From the NCBI GenBank assembly GCA_023897205.1, contig JAHWDD010000001.1, positions 7,750,001 to 7,814,000 of the forward strand: a stretch of 64,000 nucleotides of DNA, read 5' to 3'. Made by a program: the position numbers and the translations under genes. Within the stretch, counting starts at the first letter, position 1, and each line of letters opens with the position of its first letter. Origin of the DNA: Exophiala sp. HKRS030 (Eukaryota > Ascomycota > Eurotiomycetes > Chaetothyriales > Herpotrichiellaceae). Shown one piece after another: positions 1-10,076 of this stretch. The notes below the pieces were generated by a model. It was not told the origin of the DNA. It saw nothing but the letters and a program-made list of their open reading frames with translations, and did not search any database.

Positions 1-90
1 TCGATCGTCGCAAGCCACAAATCCAGACTGAGACCTGGAGACTTGGAGCTGAACACCACAAAATCCCAACAGCATGTTCCCTTCACAAAC

Positions 91-495
91 CTACTTGGCA
101 TAACCAATCCTCAAATCATCACGACTCTTCTGATCTCTCAGAGTCTGTATGCGATCAATAGCCACCAACACTTCCATCAAACCCTCGATCTCGGCATACA
201 TCTCAGCCTCAACGCGATAATCCCGTTCCAAAAGCATGGAAATGACATGGTTCTTTGGATATCTACCCCTCGATACCCCACCGATGATCTCGTGCAGAAT
301 CTGTCCACGGGCCAATTGTTCGGCGAACGTCTGACCTGGCTCGATGATTTCGCGGCTCAATCGCCGATTCAGCACTTCGATCGTCTTTTCGATCAGGATG
401 ACGTTTTCAATCACTGAGATGCTGGATTGTGCGCGTGACACGAGGCTGATTAGGAAGCTTATCAGGCACAGGGTTTTGGGCGTGATCCGGATCAT
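91..495 (-). CDS. Small secreted protein, possible divergent member of the tandem family
   Basis: This is a 134-residue ORF that I cannot assign to a named family. Residues about 8-22 form a hydrophobic core (LCLISFLISLVSRAQS) after a short N-terminus with one Arg and one Lys, which looks like a cleavable signal peptide. The predicted mature part is helical, rich in charged residues and has no cysteine. The stretch around RDYRVEAEMYAEIEGLMEVL resembles the DYRVE-containing helix of the gene at 3205-3760. With the shared strand and spacing, that suggests a fifth, secreted member of the array. The ATG at 495 is the natural start because it gives the signal peptide. A GT-like donor lies near the stop, so a spliced tail toward the left edge is possible. 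Real gene: likely. Family membership: tentative. Confidence 0.5.
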   Translation of the reverse strand: MIRITPKTLCLISFLISLVSRAQSSISVIENVILIEKTIEVLNRRLSREIIEPGQTFAEQLARGQILHEIIGGVSRGRYPKNHVISMLLERDYRVEAEMYAEIEGLMEVLVAIDRIQTLRDQKSRDDLRIGYAK

Positions 496-879
496 GGCGG
501 TGGTTCTTGTGTTCTTGATGGTTGCAGTCGCTGGTGTTTAATTATGGACTGTTTCTTTCGAGGATGGGTCTTACTGTACTTGAAACAGCGGGATATTGTG
601 TTCGGGGTTTACAACTAGGGTTTATACGAGGCTTTTGTACACATTTCTTGGTCAAACGTTTGGGCATCAGTCATGTTATGTCTGGTCATAGCACAAGGAG
701 TCAGCGACAAATTGGCGGACCACTAGAGTCAGAAATGAAGATGAATCAGGATTGTATAGGAGTTCTTCATTCATTATGCCTCTATCCTTTGCACCTATGT
801 CATGAAGGCCGCGGATCTGCTTGAGCAAAGATCAATCTATCTTGTACTTGTAGGAGCATCCATACTGCGTTACGCCGAA
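496..879. other. Intergenic, no supported gene
   Basis: Plus-strand ORFs here are short and overlap the flanking minus-strand genes. The stretch should hold the promoter of the gene ending at 91 and the 3' UTR of the gene ending at 880. I see no repeat or RNA gene. Confidence 0.5.
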
Positions 880-1443
880 TCACTGGAGTTCCGGCGATAT
901 GTGTGCTGATTGAATTTGCCTTGATTGTTTGCCCAATCCCGCGCTGTCAACTAGGTCGGATAGATCCGAGTCATACATGAAACTTAATGGCTGATCAGCC
1001 CGAACATCCTGCTTGAGCATCTTGTGAAGTCGATTCAATTCTTTCATTGGCCTTCCAACCTCAATCTCAAGCATATCGAGCTCATTATGACGCTTGCGAT
1101 TCCACGCCTGAGAGGTTTCATAGGATGTTTGTTGGGGTTTGTCGTCGGTCCCGTCTGTCTTGGCTTTGCCGTCCTCTGGCTTGAAGAGCTGGTGCAGCTG
1201 ATCACTCGCACGTGCAATGCCGGAGAGAGTTCTCTCCATTCTCTCCCTTTTCATCCGCGTGTCCACACATTCGCGGGCAAGTTCGAGTTCGCGTTGGTTG
1301 AATCTAAATCTTCGTCGAATATCTGCAAGAATCTCCTCCAGGACGGTCTGACCCTCTGGAGTTTTCAAGTTGGAGCTTTGACTGTGTATTACGATTTCGG
1401 CGATCGCATTCACCTGGTCTTGGGTCAGAGGCTTCGGTCTCAT
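880..1443 (-). CDS. Tandem-family protein 2 (unknown function, helical/coiled coil)
   Basis: The ORF codes for 187 residues from the ATG at 1443. It resembles the genes at 2151, 3205 and 3958 in layout. First comes a helix around AIAEIV, then an EEILADIRRRF helix matching the VAKDIVSDL helix of the 2151 gene, then a charged segment, and a coiled coil around LDMLEIEVGRPMKELNRLHK near residues 123-143. The true N-terminus may be an upstream exon at 1563-1657 (ATG at 1657, GTGAGC donor, phase 2) spliced at about 1438. That would match the phase-2 first intron of its paralogues, but the acceptor would be a weak GAG and the intron 124 nt, longer than the others. No catalytic motif, TM segment or signal peptide is visible. 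Confidence 0.55.
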   Translation of the reverse strand: MRPKPLTQDQVNAIAEIVIHSQSSNLKTPEGQTVLEEILADIRRRFRFNQRELELARECVDTRMKRERMERTLSGIARASDQLHQLFKPEDGKAKTDGTDDKPQQTSYETSQAWNRKRHNELDMLEIEVGRPMKELNRLHKMLKQDVRADQPLSFMYDSDLSDLVDSAGLGKQSRQIQSAHISPELQ

Positions 1444-1657
1444 TTCTGGATCTTTGCGTTGATAGGGAGTTGGTTTTTGATGTGTCAGGATCAGGTTCGT
1501 AAAGGACCGACGAAAGGAAGATAGGAAGTGTATCTTCGAAGATGTGGTGGATAGAGGCTCACTCGGCGAGTGAACGATAGATTGATTTTAAGAGGGGGGC
1601 ATTTCCTAGGTCGATCTGATCAAGCAGATGCGTGTGCTGTGCGGGAGCTCTTTTCAT

Positions 1658-2150
1658 TCACTGCGAAACTGACAGATTGTCAAGTGGTGTTTGTGACTGC
1701 AAGCTTGGTTGACTTCACCTCATATCCTAGCGGATCTTGCCAGATTGGTCCCATGAGACAGAGCAAACATGTCTGTAGTTTTCTCAATCTACAGATCTCA
1801 ATGTAATGTTAGCATTTGGCAATTTTCATGCTCCTACAAGTTTAACCATTGATGGAGACAATTCTGGATGGACTAGGAGGTATTTTGGAAGAAGTTATGG
1901 AACGGAATTGCAATGAGTATCATATTTTCATTGTGTATTGAGTGATCAACAGTCTTTTGAATTACTTTCCTAAGCCAATGACAATTGTCCAATGCGATGC
2001 ATGTTTACTGTTGTGTCTCTGCACATTTCATATTGCAATCCAGTGCCTTGCAACCAACCCTTGAGTGGCGATCATGTTATGTCGAACATGAACCCCGCTT
2101 GGGCTTCGTGTCTGAATGGATGAAGATTGAACAAGATAGACAAGAACACT
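1658..2150. other. Intergenic, no supported gene
   Basis: Upstream region of the 880-1443 gene and downstream region of the next paralogue. Short plus-strand ORFs lack coding character, and I see no RNA gene or repeat. Confidence 0.5.
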
Positions 2151-2703
2151 TCAGCGCTTGGAAGATTCCTCCTTCAGCTTTCCAGTCAGACGACTGATTT
2201 CCTCCATCTGCTCATCGAATCGCTTGGCCCACTTTTCGGCAGAACTTCCACAATTCCAGCCAAGTTTCTCATCAACTATATCATACTGATATTCCCTGAA
2301 CATGTCCATTGCTTCCTGCATTGCTTGTTGCACTTGGGCCCTGATCACATGTTGCTTGCCGTTCTTGACTCTTTCCCTGTAGGCCTCGAGACCGGCAGCG
2401 TCAACCCCAAGATCGCTGACGATGTCTTTGGCGACTTGTTCCACAATGTCTAGATTCTCGCGCCACGGATGATCTTTGGAACAGAACGCTGCAACGAGTT
2501 CTGCCACTAAATCACAGGATGCAGATTTCAATTTTCTGGGGAAGGGCATACAAGGCCTATTGGAGGGCGTCAGTTTGATGAAGCTTGCCGCGTTTGCTGG
2601 TTGCAGTCCTAACTTACGTTTCCAAAGGTATCTCGGCGAGCTTTTGAAGTCTGTTGGCCTTTCCCGTCGAGAGTAGCTCGTACGAGGACTTGCGAAGAGC
2701 CAT
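2151..2703 (-). CDS. Tandem-family protein 3 (unknown function)
   Basis: Two exons, 2618-2703 and 2151-2556, separated by a 61-nt intron with a perfect GTAAGT donor, an AACTGACG-like branch site and an AATAG acceptor. Joining them gives 163 residues starting MALRKSSYELLS. The first exon is 86 nt and ends in phase 2, exactly as in the gene at 3205-3760. The protein has the family signature: ELVAAFCSKDHPWREN, then a VAKDIVSDLGVDAAG helix, then a Q/M-rich helix, and a C-terminal coiled coil FDEQMEEISRLTGKLKEE. The S-K-x-x-P-W-[RK]-[ED]-N block is shared with the gene at 3958-4678. No signal peptide or membrane segment. Function unknown; the charged helices suggest oligomerisation or protein binding (inference). 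Confidence 0.72.
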
Positions 2704-3204
2704 ATCTGGAATTGCGAAGATCTAGCTTGAAAGTAGAGTGCAACGGAAGAAACAAGAATTGTTTTGTCGATGTGTTTTGAAATCTGAATGGTGGGGAGGA
2801 AAAGAGATTTTATCCTGGTGGAAAGCTAGACATTGAAGTTCTCAAGATCCCTAGACAGCCTTCAGTGAATACTTCTGGTGACAGGGGCCACATGAGGGGG
2901 CCAACAGCATCCAGAGTGAATAGCATGATCAAACAGCTCAGCTCTTCATTTTATGTCACTGACACTCAATTGCAGGGTAGCCCCGTAGACACCGTACACT
3001 CATGATATCGTCCCTCCCCCACTGTAATACTGGATTGGTATACCATTGGTCTTTGCGGCGAAATTGCCTCTCCTCCGATGGTGGGCGTATACAGTGTATT
3101 CTTAGCTTGTTCATACTGCCTCCCAACTCAGTCTAATGGTAGTCATGGGTTTGGCCGTGATATCTCTCATATGTTGGCTGTGGCAATCTTGCTTAATCGA
3201 TGAC
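2704..3204. other. Intergenic, no supported gene
   Basis: Promoter region of the 2151-2703 gene and 3' region of the next paralogue. I see no ORF with coding character and no repeat. Confidence 0.5.
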
Positions 3205-3760
3205 TCAAAACTCCTTCATCTGCTTACGCAGGATTTCCAGCTCATCGATCCTCTCATCGAAAGCCTCGATCGCCTTTCGCTTACGCATTCGCCTCTTTTT
3301 TCCAATTGCACCGCTAGCCTTGGCTGCCTGATTAGTAGCATAACATTTCTTGAGCAGCTTGGCTGTCTTCTCCAGAGCATTGGCCATCTTCTCCACCTGT
3401 TGATCGGTCAGAGCCTCCTCGACCCGATAGTCATACGCCTTCTCCCCCTTGCGCAAGACACTTGCGGTGTGAGCGTTGTCTTCGATATCAAACAGCTCGC
3501 ACAGGTCAAAAAGAATCCCTTTTGTGGCCTCCTCATTGTCCTTGGCAGGGTATTTGGTAGATTTGGTTGATGCGATGTATTCGGAGATGAGGGCTTCTGC
3601 TCGAGATCCGACGAAATATCTGCTGATCCTGTTAGCAGTGTTGGTATAGGGATCTATGATTGATCGATCATTACCCATCGAAGACTATCACCGAGGAGAT
3701 CACTCGTGGGGATTTGACTTCGGGCGGGGCTTCGATTGCGAGACGAGAATTGGGACTCAT
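3205..3760 (-). CDS. Tandem-family protein 4 (unknown function)
   Basis: Two exons, 3675-3760 and 3205-3619, with a 55-nt intron (GTAATG donor, TGCTAACAG branch, CAG acceptor) give 166 residues starting MSPNSRLAIEAPPEV. An unspliced reading that starts inside the intron (MGNDRS...) is an artefact. The 86-nt, phase-2 first exon has the same length and phase as in the 2151-2703 paralogue. Family landmarks are STKYPAKDN (the P-x-K-D-N version of the shared block), an LCELFDIEDNA helix, KAYDYRVEEA, a KKRRMRKRK basic patch that could act as a nuclear localisation signal (inference), and the terminal coiled coil FDERIDELEILRKQMKEF. That coiled coil aligns without gaps to FDEQMEEISRL in the neighbouring gene. 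No enzyme motif is visible. Confidence 0.72.
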
Positions 3761-3957
3761 CTTTGCTAGATATCTGTGTGACACAAGGACATGACTGGAT
3801 TGGACATGGACTGAGGATGTGGAAATAGAGAATGGAGATGAGGGAATCAATGAAGTTCAAATTTGAAAAGCAAAAATCACAGCTGAGCGCCAAGGTTTGA
3901 AGTGAATGAGAGCCTGTTGGGACAGCAGGGGAAGAATGAGATGGATGGCCTTGTGCC

Positions 3958-4678
3958 TCACGAGAGACTGAAGTCGCACTCGCAATACTCTTGAGTGTGA
4001 GCATAATCAAAAAGGTCGGGTTCTGGTACTAATTTCTGGATCATCTCTAGAATGTTCGGCATCAATCGCTCTTCGGCTCCAAATATCTAATTCCGCGCCC
4101 AGTTTGAATATTAGGTAGACCGCCACTTGACGCATATCATACCTCAGCAGCTTCGGCTTCGGCTTCAGCTTCAGCTTCGAGTCTCCATTTCTTGCTGAGT
4201 GAGATGGCCTTTGTAAGCTCGTTCTCCAAGTCTTCGAGCGCCTTGCGCCGGGTAGAAGGGTTAGTAGAGTTCGAAGTTTGGCAACAAGCTTCGATATCTG
4301 ACAGACTCTTCATAGCCTTTTCCATGACAGCGGATACTTCTTGCACTTCAGAGGCTCTAGCCTTGCTCTCGTATGATCTCAGGCCACGTTCAGAAAGCCT
4401 GTTGTATTGTCCTGCATCGTCGACCTGGAATCTGGTAATTGCAGCCTCCGCAATGGTTTGAAGTACGGCTATATTGTCTTTCCAGGGGTACGACTTGGAT
4501 TTGAAGGCTCCGAGAATCTCGTACATTATAGCGGCAGATTCGTATGGTAAAGAGATTGGGAAACGGCCGCCGCCCCTTCGTTATAAATCAGAATTCCATA
4601 ATGATGAGAATGTGAGCGTGCGGAAGATTCCTACATTCGACGCGCCGGCCCAGCGCCGCTGATTGGAGTGAAGCTCAT
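3958..4678 (-). CDS. Tandem-family protein 5 (unknown function)
   Basis: The core ORF (4137-4526) carries the family block EILGAFKSKSYPWKDN, then an ITRFQVDDAG helix, an AMKSL helix and a coiled coil. The frame stays open upstream of its only ATG and aligns residue for residue with the 2151 paralogue through FPISLPYESA, so an upstream exon is expected. My model has exons 4635-4678, 4143-4575 and 3958-4086 with introns of 59 and 56 nt. It is in frame throughout and gives 201 residues. The last intron starts with GTATGA just after an (Glu-Ala)n tract encoded by GAAGCT-like hexanucleotide repeats. Reading through it stops at once after EAAEV. The first donor (GTAGGA) and first acceptor (AAG) are weak, so the termini are less certain than the core. 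Confidence 0.6.
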
Positions 4679-5426
4679 GCTGACAGCTTTTGACCAAAGC
4701 CTGAAGAAGAGGAGATTAGTCGAGTGGAAAGGCGAAGGTTGAACAGTTGCGTACCTCGATGCTCTCGCCGAGACGAGGAAGCGGAGGACAGGATAGAACA
4801 GCGCGTGCTGAGGAGAAGACGATTGAGTGACCTGGGGATGACTTTCTGTGCTCCAAACCAGGTATGATTGGCACTGACTAGGTAATTGAACACACCTAAT
4901 GTGATTAGAATAGACTGATCGATCTCAAATGACTGCGCATCATTCTTTCGACTGAACACATGGGCCTCGACCAAAGGCATCCGTTGTACGGTGAATGTCG
5001 CGCGCCCTGTTCCCACCACTCGTTACTTGGATCAAATCGCTTCACTCGTAAACTTTTGAGATTGACGCCAACAGTTTGCTTCACGTTCTAAGATCAAGAG
5101 CAGTTCGCATATGGAAGACATTTCTCTTGCTTACAAAGTCGAGGTGCTGAAAGACTGCGATGCTCCAAACCAAGGGCCTCAGTGTCTGCAGTCCCGTTGC
5201 TCCAAATCTTTCGGCCCCAAGTTTCTCCTTAAACTTCAGCCTCATCAGGCTCAGCCTTGTCACACAAGCTGAGGTGGGCCCCATCTTAATTCCATTCTTT
5301 TAATCGTCAGCGGTGGTAGGATGTGCCCTGGGATTAAACAGATCATATTAAAGCCTATGCCATAGTAATTCGCCAAAAATGTAACTCATTGTACAGTTTA
5401 CAGTAAGCCGCCGGCATTCAAGAGGC
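4679..5426. other. Intergenic with two doubtful minus-strand ORFs
   Basis: Holds the promoter side of the small-family array and the 3' side of the ROG1-like gene. Two minus-strand ORFs (4675-5019, 114 residues; 5081-5284, 67 residues) resemble no family I know and are not like the array proteins. I do not call them genes. Confidence 0.4.
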
Positions 5427-8400
5427 CTACTCCTCCCTAGATTTGCCTTTATTCTCGGTAGCTGCAGCCACTTGTTCGGCAACACTGGAGTATCGCTTGG
5501 TGCCTGCCTCCCTTAGAATCGTCTCCTCAGACGACTCACCCAGAGAAAGACCTAGAGTATTGGTATTGGTACTGAATTTGGTCATGGAGCCAGGACTCAG
5601 CTCGTTTTCGAGGACTGGTGTCTGCCTCCCAGAACTCCTCGACAAAGGTTCGATTTCTCCCGGCTCGCTCATTAGAGGTACGTCCCCAAGCAAGACGCCT
5701 TGCGGCGATGGCGGTCCCAACTTGTTCTTTGTTGCGCTTTGCTTCGTCAGTTGTGGGCTGACAGTCAATCCATCTGCTATTTGCGCCTTCTGCGTTTGCT
5801 CATAACTCGGCTCTGACCCATCCTGCATGAGGTTTTGACGAGCCCTAGCCTTTTCGATTTCCGGTGCCAGTACAGCGTCATCGTCCTCGGTATACTCATC
5901 GTCACTTCCCTCAAAGAAACGATCACTCCAGCGTGCACTATCTTGTCTGGCAAGCCTAGACAAGGCTGCTTTACCGGAATTAGAGCCCGAGAAGCCGAGC
6001 GTGTTTGCGTTGGTTCCAGTTGCACTGATTTTGCTCACTAGTTCGGAAACATCGTCGCGTGACTCTCGAGTTTCGGATTCTGTCCGGCTAGAACGAACAT
6101 TCGATTCTCTGGCTTTCCAATGTGTATGAAGCTTCTGTAGATCTTCCTGCACGCCATCCAGGTGGGCAGGTGAGGTAGCTGTTACAATGATGTCGTCTGT
6201 GCTACGCGAGCGGGTTTGTTCTTCTCCAGCCTTCGGGTCACCAAAGTCATACTTGGGCTGATCTGTTTGGCCCTTAACCTGTTCACCGTCTGGTCGCACA
6301 GCTTGATCTGCTGGTTTTGCTCTTTCCACGGCTGCCTCCTCATCGTCTCGTGTCCGAGCTGCTTCTGTGTATGCAAAGTGCGTATCGCACATATGCTTCA
6401 TGACCGGCCAGCCATAAGCATTTGCAAACATTCGTCTAACAATCATATTATTGTGAGCGTCAGGTTCCAAGCGGACAAGGACTTTTCGCCATGACAAGTC
6501 TTTGTGATATGCCCGCGCAATTTTTTCCTCGATCTTCATCTGCCCGGTTGGTTGCTGTATATTCGTCGAAGATTGACTTGAGTCTGGTCGTTGAGTATCA
6601 GCAGAGCTTGTTTGAACGAGCGACTGCTGTGATGTTGTGGCATCTCGAGATCCAGTCCGTTTTGGCAACAAAGTCCGCTGACGCTTGGCTGGGGGAGGGG
6701 GAATATCCTGGGGATGATAGACACGGTCGTGGAAGATCGTTCGAGGCCTTGCACCGGGGTCTAGCAGAAACTCTCTTGATGGCAGAGGTGGATTTAGGAG
6801 ATCACCAGCTGACTCAAAGAATGTCGTTTTTGGAGGCGCTTCGAGGTTCCCATCCTCCGAATTATTGGTGTACAAAGAAGATCCTCGTACAACACCGGGT
6901 GGGCGGTTGGTGTCATTGATGCTGGCATCACTACTGAACGAGTTTTGACGAGAGTGCTCAGTGTCAGAGTGAGCATGGTGCATAGTCTGACCACGGCGAT
7001 ATATCTTCTGTGCTTTGGTCGGGGTTTTGGGTTCGGACTTTTGACCAGCCTGTGGCTTGAGCAAGCTTAAGAGGCCAGACCAGAGACTTGCCCCGGTCAC
7101 TGCAGTATCTTGTGATGCTGCTACAGGTTCGGGCGACTTCTCTGCAATGAATTGGCCTGAATCTGGTTCCGCTCTTTCGTCATAGTCAAATCCTTGACTG
7201 GCTTCCGCATTTGGTACACTGGATTCTGGGTCGGGAGAGTTCTTGCCGCTTCGACTTGCTTCGTCGCCACTATCGCCAAAGAGATCATTCCACGTCAATG
7301 CTTTTCTTGAAGCACTAGCGTTCTGGCCTGTCATTTCTGCCCAACCCCAGCCCACCATGGTACCTACCAAGCCATTCTCTCGTCTGGCTTTCTCAACACG
7401 TCCTAAACCTCTCCAATCAAGAAAAAGTAGACAAGACGTTCGTAGCGGGACAATACCGTCGTTGACTACATTTGAATAGACTGTTCGGTTGCGAAATCTC
7501 TTCAAAGCGACGTGAGCTGGCCCGGTTGGAAGTATGCGAAGTAGTGGTTTGGCACCTGGATCTGGAGCCTTCTGGGCATTTTGTGATTCATTGGTAAGAC
7601 CACTTATCATTGCGCCCCAGCCACTTCTTGCCAGTGTCGGAGCACGCCATGTGAGTCCAAGATCTTGACCTGTTCTGCCTACCAGTCCAAAATCAAGGGC
7701 AAATTTGACATACATTGGGTTCTCGTTACTCAAACCAAGAAAGGGAGTGGCCATAGCGACAAAGTTGACAGGTTCGATCAAGTCAAAGAAGTCAGGGGAA
7801 TGCTTTTGGATGTAAGCTATAGCATAGGTCTGGATCAAACCACCAAGGGAATGGCTGACGAAGGAGATGCTGGTGATTTTGTATGGCATCTGGCGATCCT
7901 TGTGATTTTCGTCTTTGACGATGCTACTGTTCTTATGTGTGTAATGCGTCCCTTCTGGAGGAGGTTGTTTTGACCCTGTCAGGGTTTGGGTGATTGATTT
8001 GGAGATTGAGCTCTTTACAGGCAGGTAAGGCTGGTCGGGATAGGTGATGGAGAGCACGTACTTAGCGAAGCGCTTGCCGAGATATTGTATACCACGCTCG
8101 GTTCGGACAGCGTTGCCATTGAAGCCCCGTACAATCACTTGCTCCTCGTCGTCATCGCTTTCTTCATCCGCGAGTGTCCCAGGCGTTATCTCCGGTGCTG
8201 AGCGGGACCTTGCGTCGATGGTGTCACGAGAGAATTCGTTGGACTTTGCAACCCGGTCAGCACGCATCTGCGCTTTCATCTTCTTTGAGTCTTCTCTGGC
8301 TTGTTTTGCTGCAGTATCGATGCTTTCTTTCATGTACAACATATCTGCACCCAAGTTGCTGTGTAAACCATGTGTGAGGAGAACGAGGTGAACCTTCTTC

Positions 8401-9211
8401 TGCTTTTGTTGCTTCTTGTCGGGCTTTGCGTCTGCGTCTCTCTTGTCGCCATGCTGAGGTCCTTCTTCCACCTTGACATCGCCGTCCTTTTCCCACTCGG
8501 GAAATGGTGGAGTGTTCCACAGGCTGTGAGTATCATCGATAGACAACCTGATGGCTTTTGAAAAGACGCCCTTGGGCTGACCAGTGGGGTTCGTTCGGCT
8601 CCGTTGATGGTCCTCCAGCCTTCCCGGGGCACCCTGGCCAGATCCAACCACACCATGGAAACCTAATTCCACTGACTTCTCGTCTCGCCCGATCAAAACT
8701 TCATAGTGTACCGCGGCACTCGTGGAGAAGATGACTTGTGAGGCGACCTCGATAATCCAGGTGAAAGTTTTGCGAGGAGGCTTGGTTCCATCGATGCGGT
8801 CGTTATTCACATGGTGGGCATCTTCTCTGACGACTTCGGGAACGGTCAATTTGGCGGTCCATTGACCGCCGGCCTTGAGTTGTGGTTCATATTCTGGAGC
8901 GCCTTCTTGCTTGACTTTGAGAAATTTCTTGTAGGGATCGAATGTGGAGGGATAGCAGGATACATAGAGAGTGTATGGGCCATGTAAGTAGGCGGCTCTT
9001 AATGGTATGGCTGAGGTGTTCTTGATCTTGACGTGAAGATGTGTGGGAGGAGGAAGAATGCGATCAAGGCTGGGAGTATATGTGACTGTGTATCTGGATC
9101 GGAAACAAGTATCAAGTCAGTCGGGGTAGTGATTCTTCCTACAGTCCACGACAAGGCTTACCGTACAACCTCACCAACCTTGACAGATCCAGTCTGATGT
9201 ATTAATAACAT
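5427..9211 (-). CDS. ROG1: ROG1-like serine esterase/lipase (DUF676)
   Basis: Two exons, 9162-9211 and 5427-9093, with a 68-nt intron (GTAAGC...CAG) give 1238 residues. The N-terminus MLLIHQTGSVKVGEVVRYTV is typical of fungal ROG1-type proteins, which fixes the start. Residues about 15-250 form the family's N-terminal region. The alpha/beta-hydrolase core follows, with HLVLLTHGLHSN (about 254-263, oxyanion region), RGFNGN and FVSHSLGGLIQ. The SHSLGG nucleophile elbow (GxSxG-like) has Ser near residue 432, and a GIVPLRTS segment probably carries the acidic residue. A long disordered tail rich in Ser, Asp and Glu makes up the last 600 residues. Yeast Rog1 is a monoacylglycerol lipase of lipid homeostasis; the same class of activity is inferred here. 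A proline-rich run in the tail reads through 5-base C runs without a frame break. Confidence 0.9.
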
Positions 9212-10076
9212 AATTATGACCGACAGGCAAGCGACGTGTTAAGGCGCGGAATAGGCGGTCGCAGCCCCTACCACGTAGATGAGAGATGTAGAGTATAGAG
9301 AGAGGAAGTCAGATTTGCCATATCTGGGAGGAATTGAGGCTGCGCTCGATAAACAGCACTGAGTAAGGCTATTCAAAAGGCTCGTCTGAACATTGTTCAT
9401 AACTCGGATGAGAGAAGAGATGCACATGCGGTGCCGGTAGGACGGTCGAGTCACGGATTCGCGGATGAGATTTGGAAGTGCGAATGTGGATATGGATGTG
9501 GCTTGTGACGGAATGACATGGCCTTCGTTCAGGCGTCATGTGTCACGTCGAGGGCCGAGGGGGCCTTGAGGCTTCAGGCTTTAGGCTTCAGCTCAAGCCC
9601 AATTGCTTACTGCTTATTCGAGGAAGAAACTCTCGCTGTCTTCTTAATTGACGTCCTAGTTAAAGTGCTTCAAGTAACTGGTGCTGCACGTCCAGCCTTT
9701 GCTTTCCTTGAACTCGATCTTGGTCACGCGCCCCCACGCCGCAATCCTTGACTCAACTATTCGATGCGTCTTACATGGGCACACACGGGTAGGTTCACTT
9801 TAAGTACGATAAGGTTACCTCCAGGTGCTTCGATAGTGCATAGAGTAGTTGGGCCAATCACTCAGGTCACCGTTCTACGGAGTACGGAGGAGGTCCATCA
9901 CGGTCCCTCTCACTCCCTCGGATTGGTCGCGCTATGCAAGACAGGGAACGTGGAACTCGAGAGTGGGTAGAGCTTCATGTAAAATATATATGCCTAGGTA
10001 CCTACTATATACTACTGGTACAACACAAACAAATCCTGTACCGACCAAAACCATGTGGTGAAATCCAAAATAAAAT
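9212..10076. other. Intergenic, no supported gene
   Basis: Promoter side of the ROG1-like gene and 3' side of the lactate dehydrogenase gene. It contains the words CGGAGTACGGAG (near 9875) and CCTAGGTACCTACTATA (near 9993), which recur elsewhere in the window. No convincing ORF. Confidence 0.5.

Noticed and set aside
3654..4010. 118-codon minus-strand ORF (MIMLTLKSIAS...)
   Set aside because: It overlaps exon 1 and the intron of gene 4 and the last exon of gene 5 in another frame, with low-quality composition. It is a shadow ORF.
4675..5284. Two minus-strand ORFs of 114 and 67 codons
   Set aside because: No family resemblance, no splice signals linking them, and no similarity to the neighbouring tandem family.
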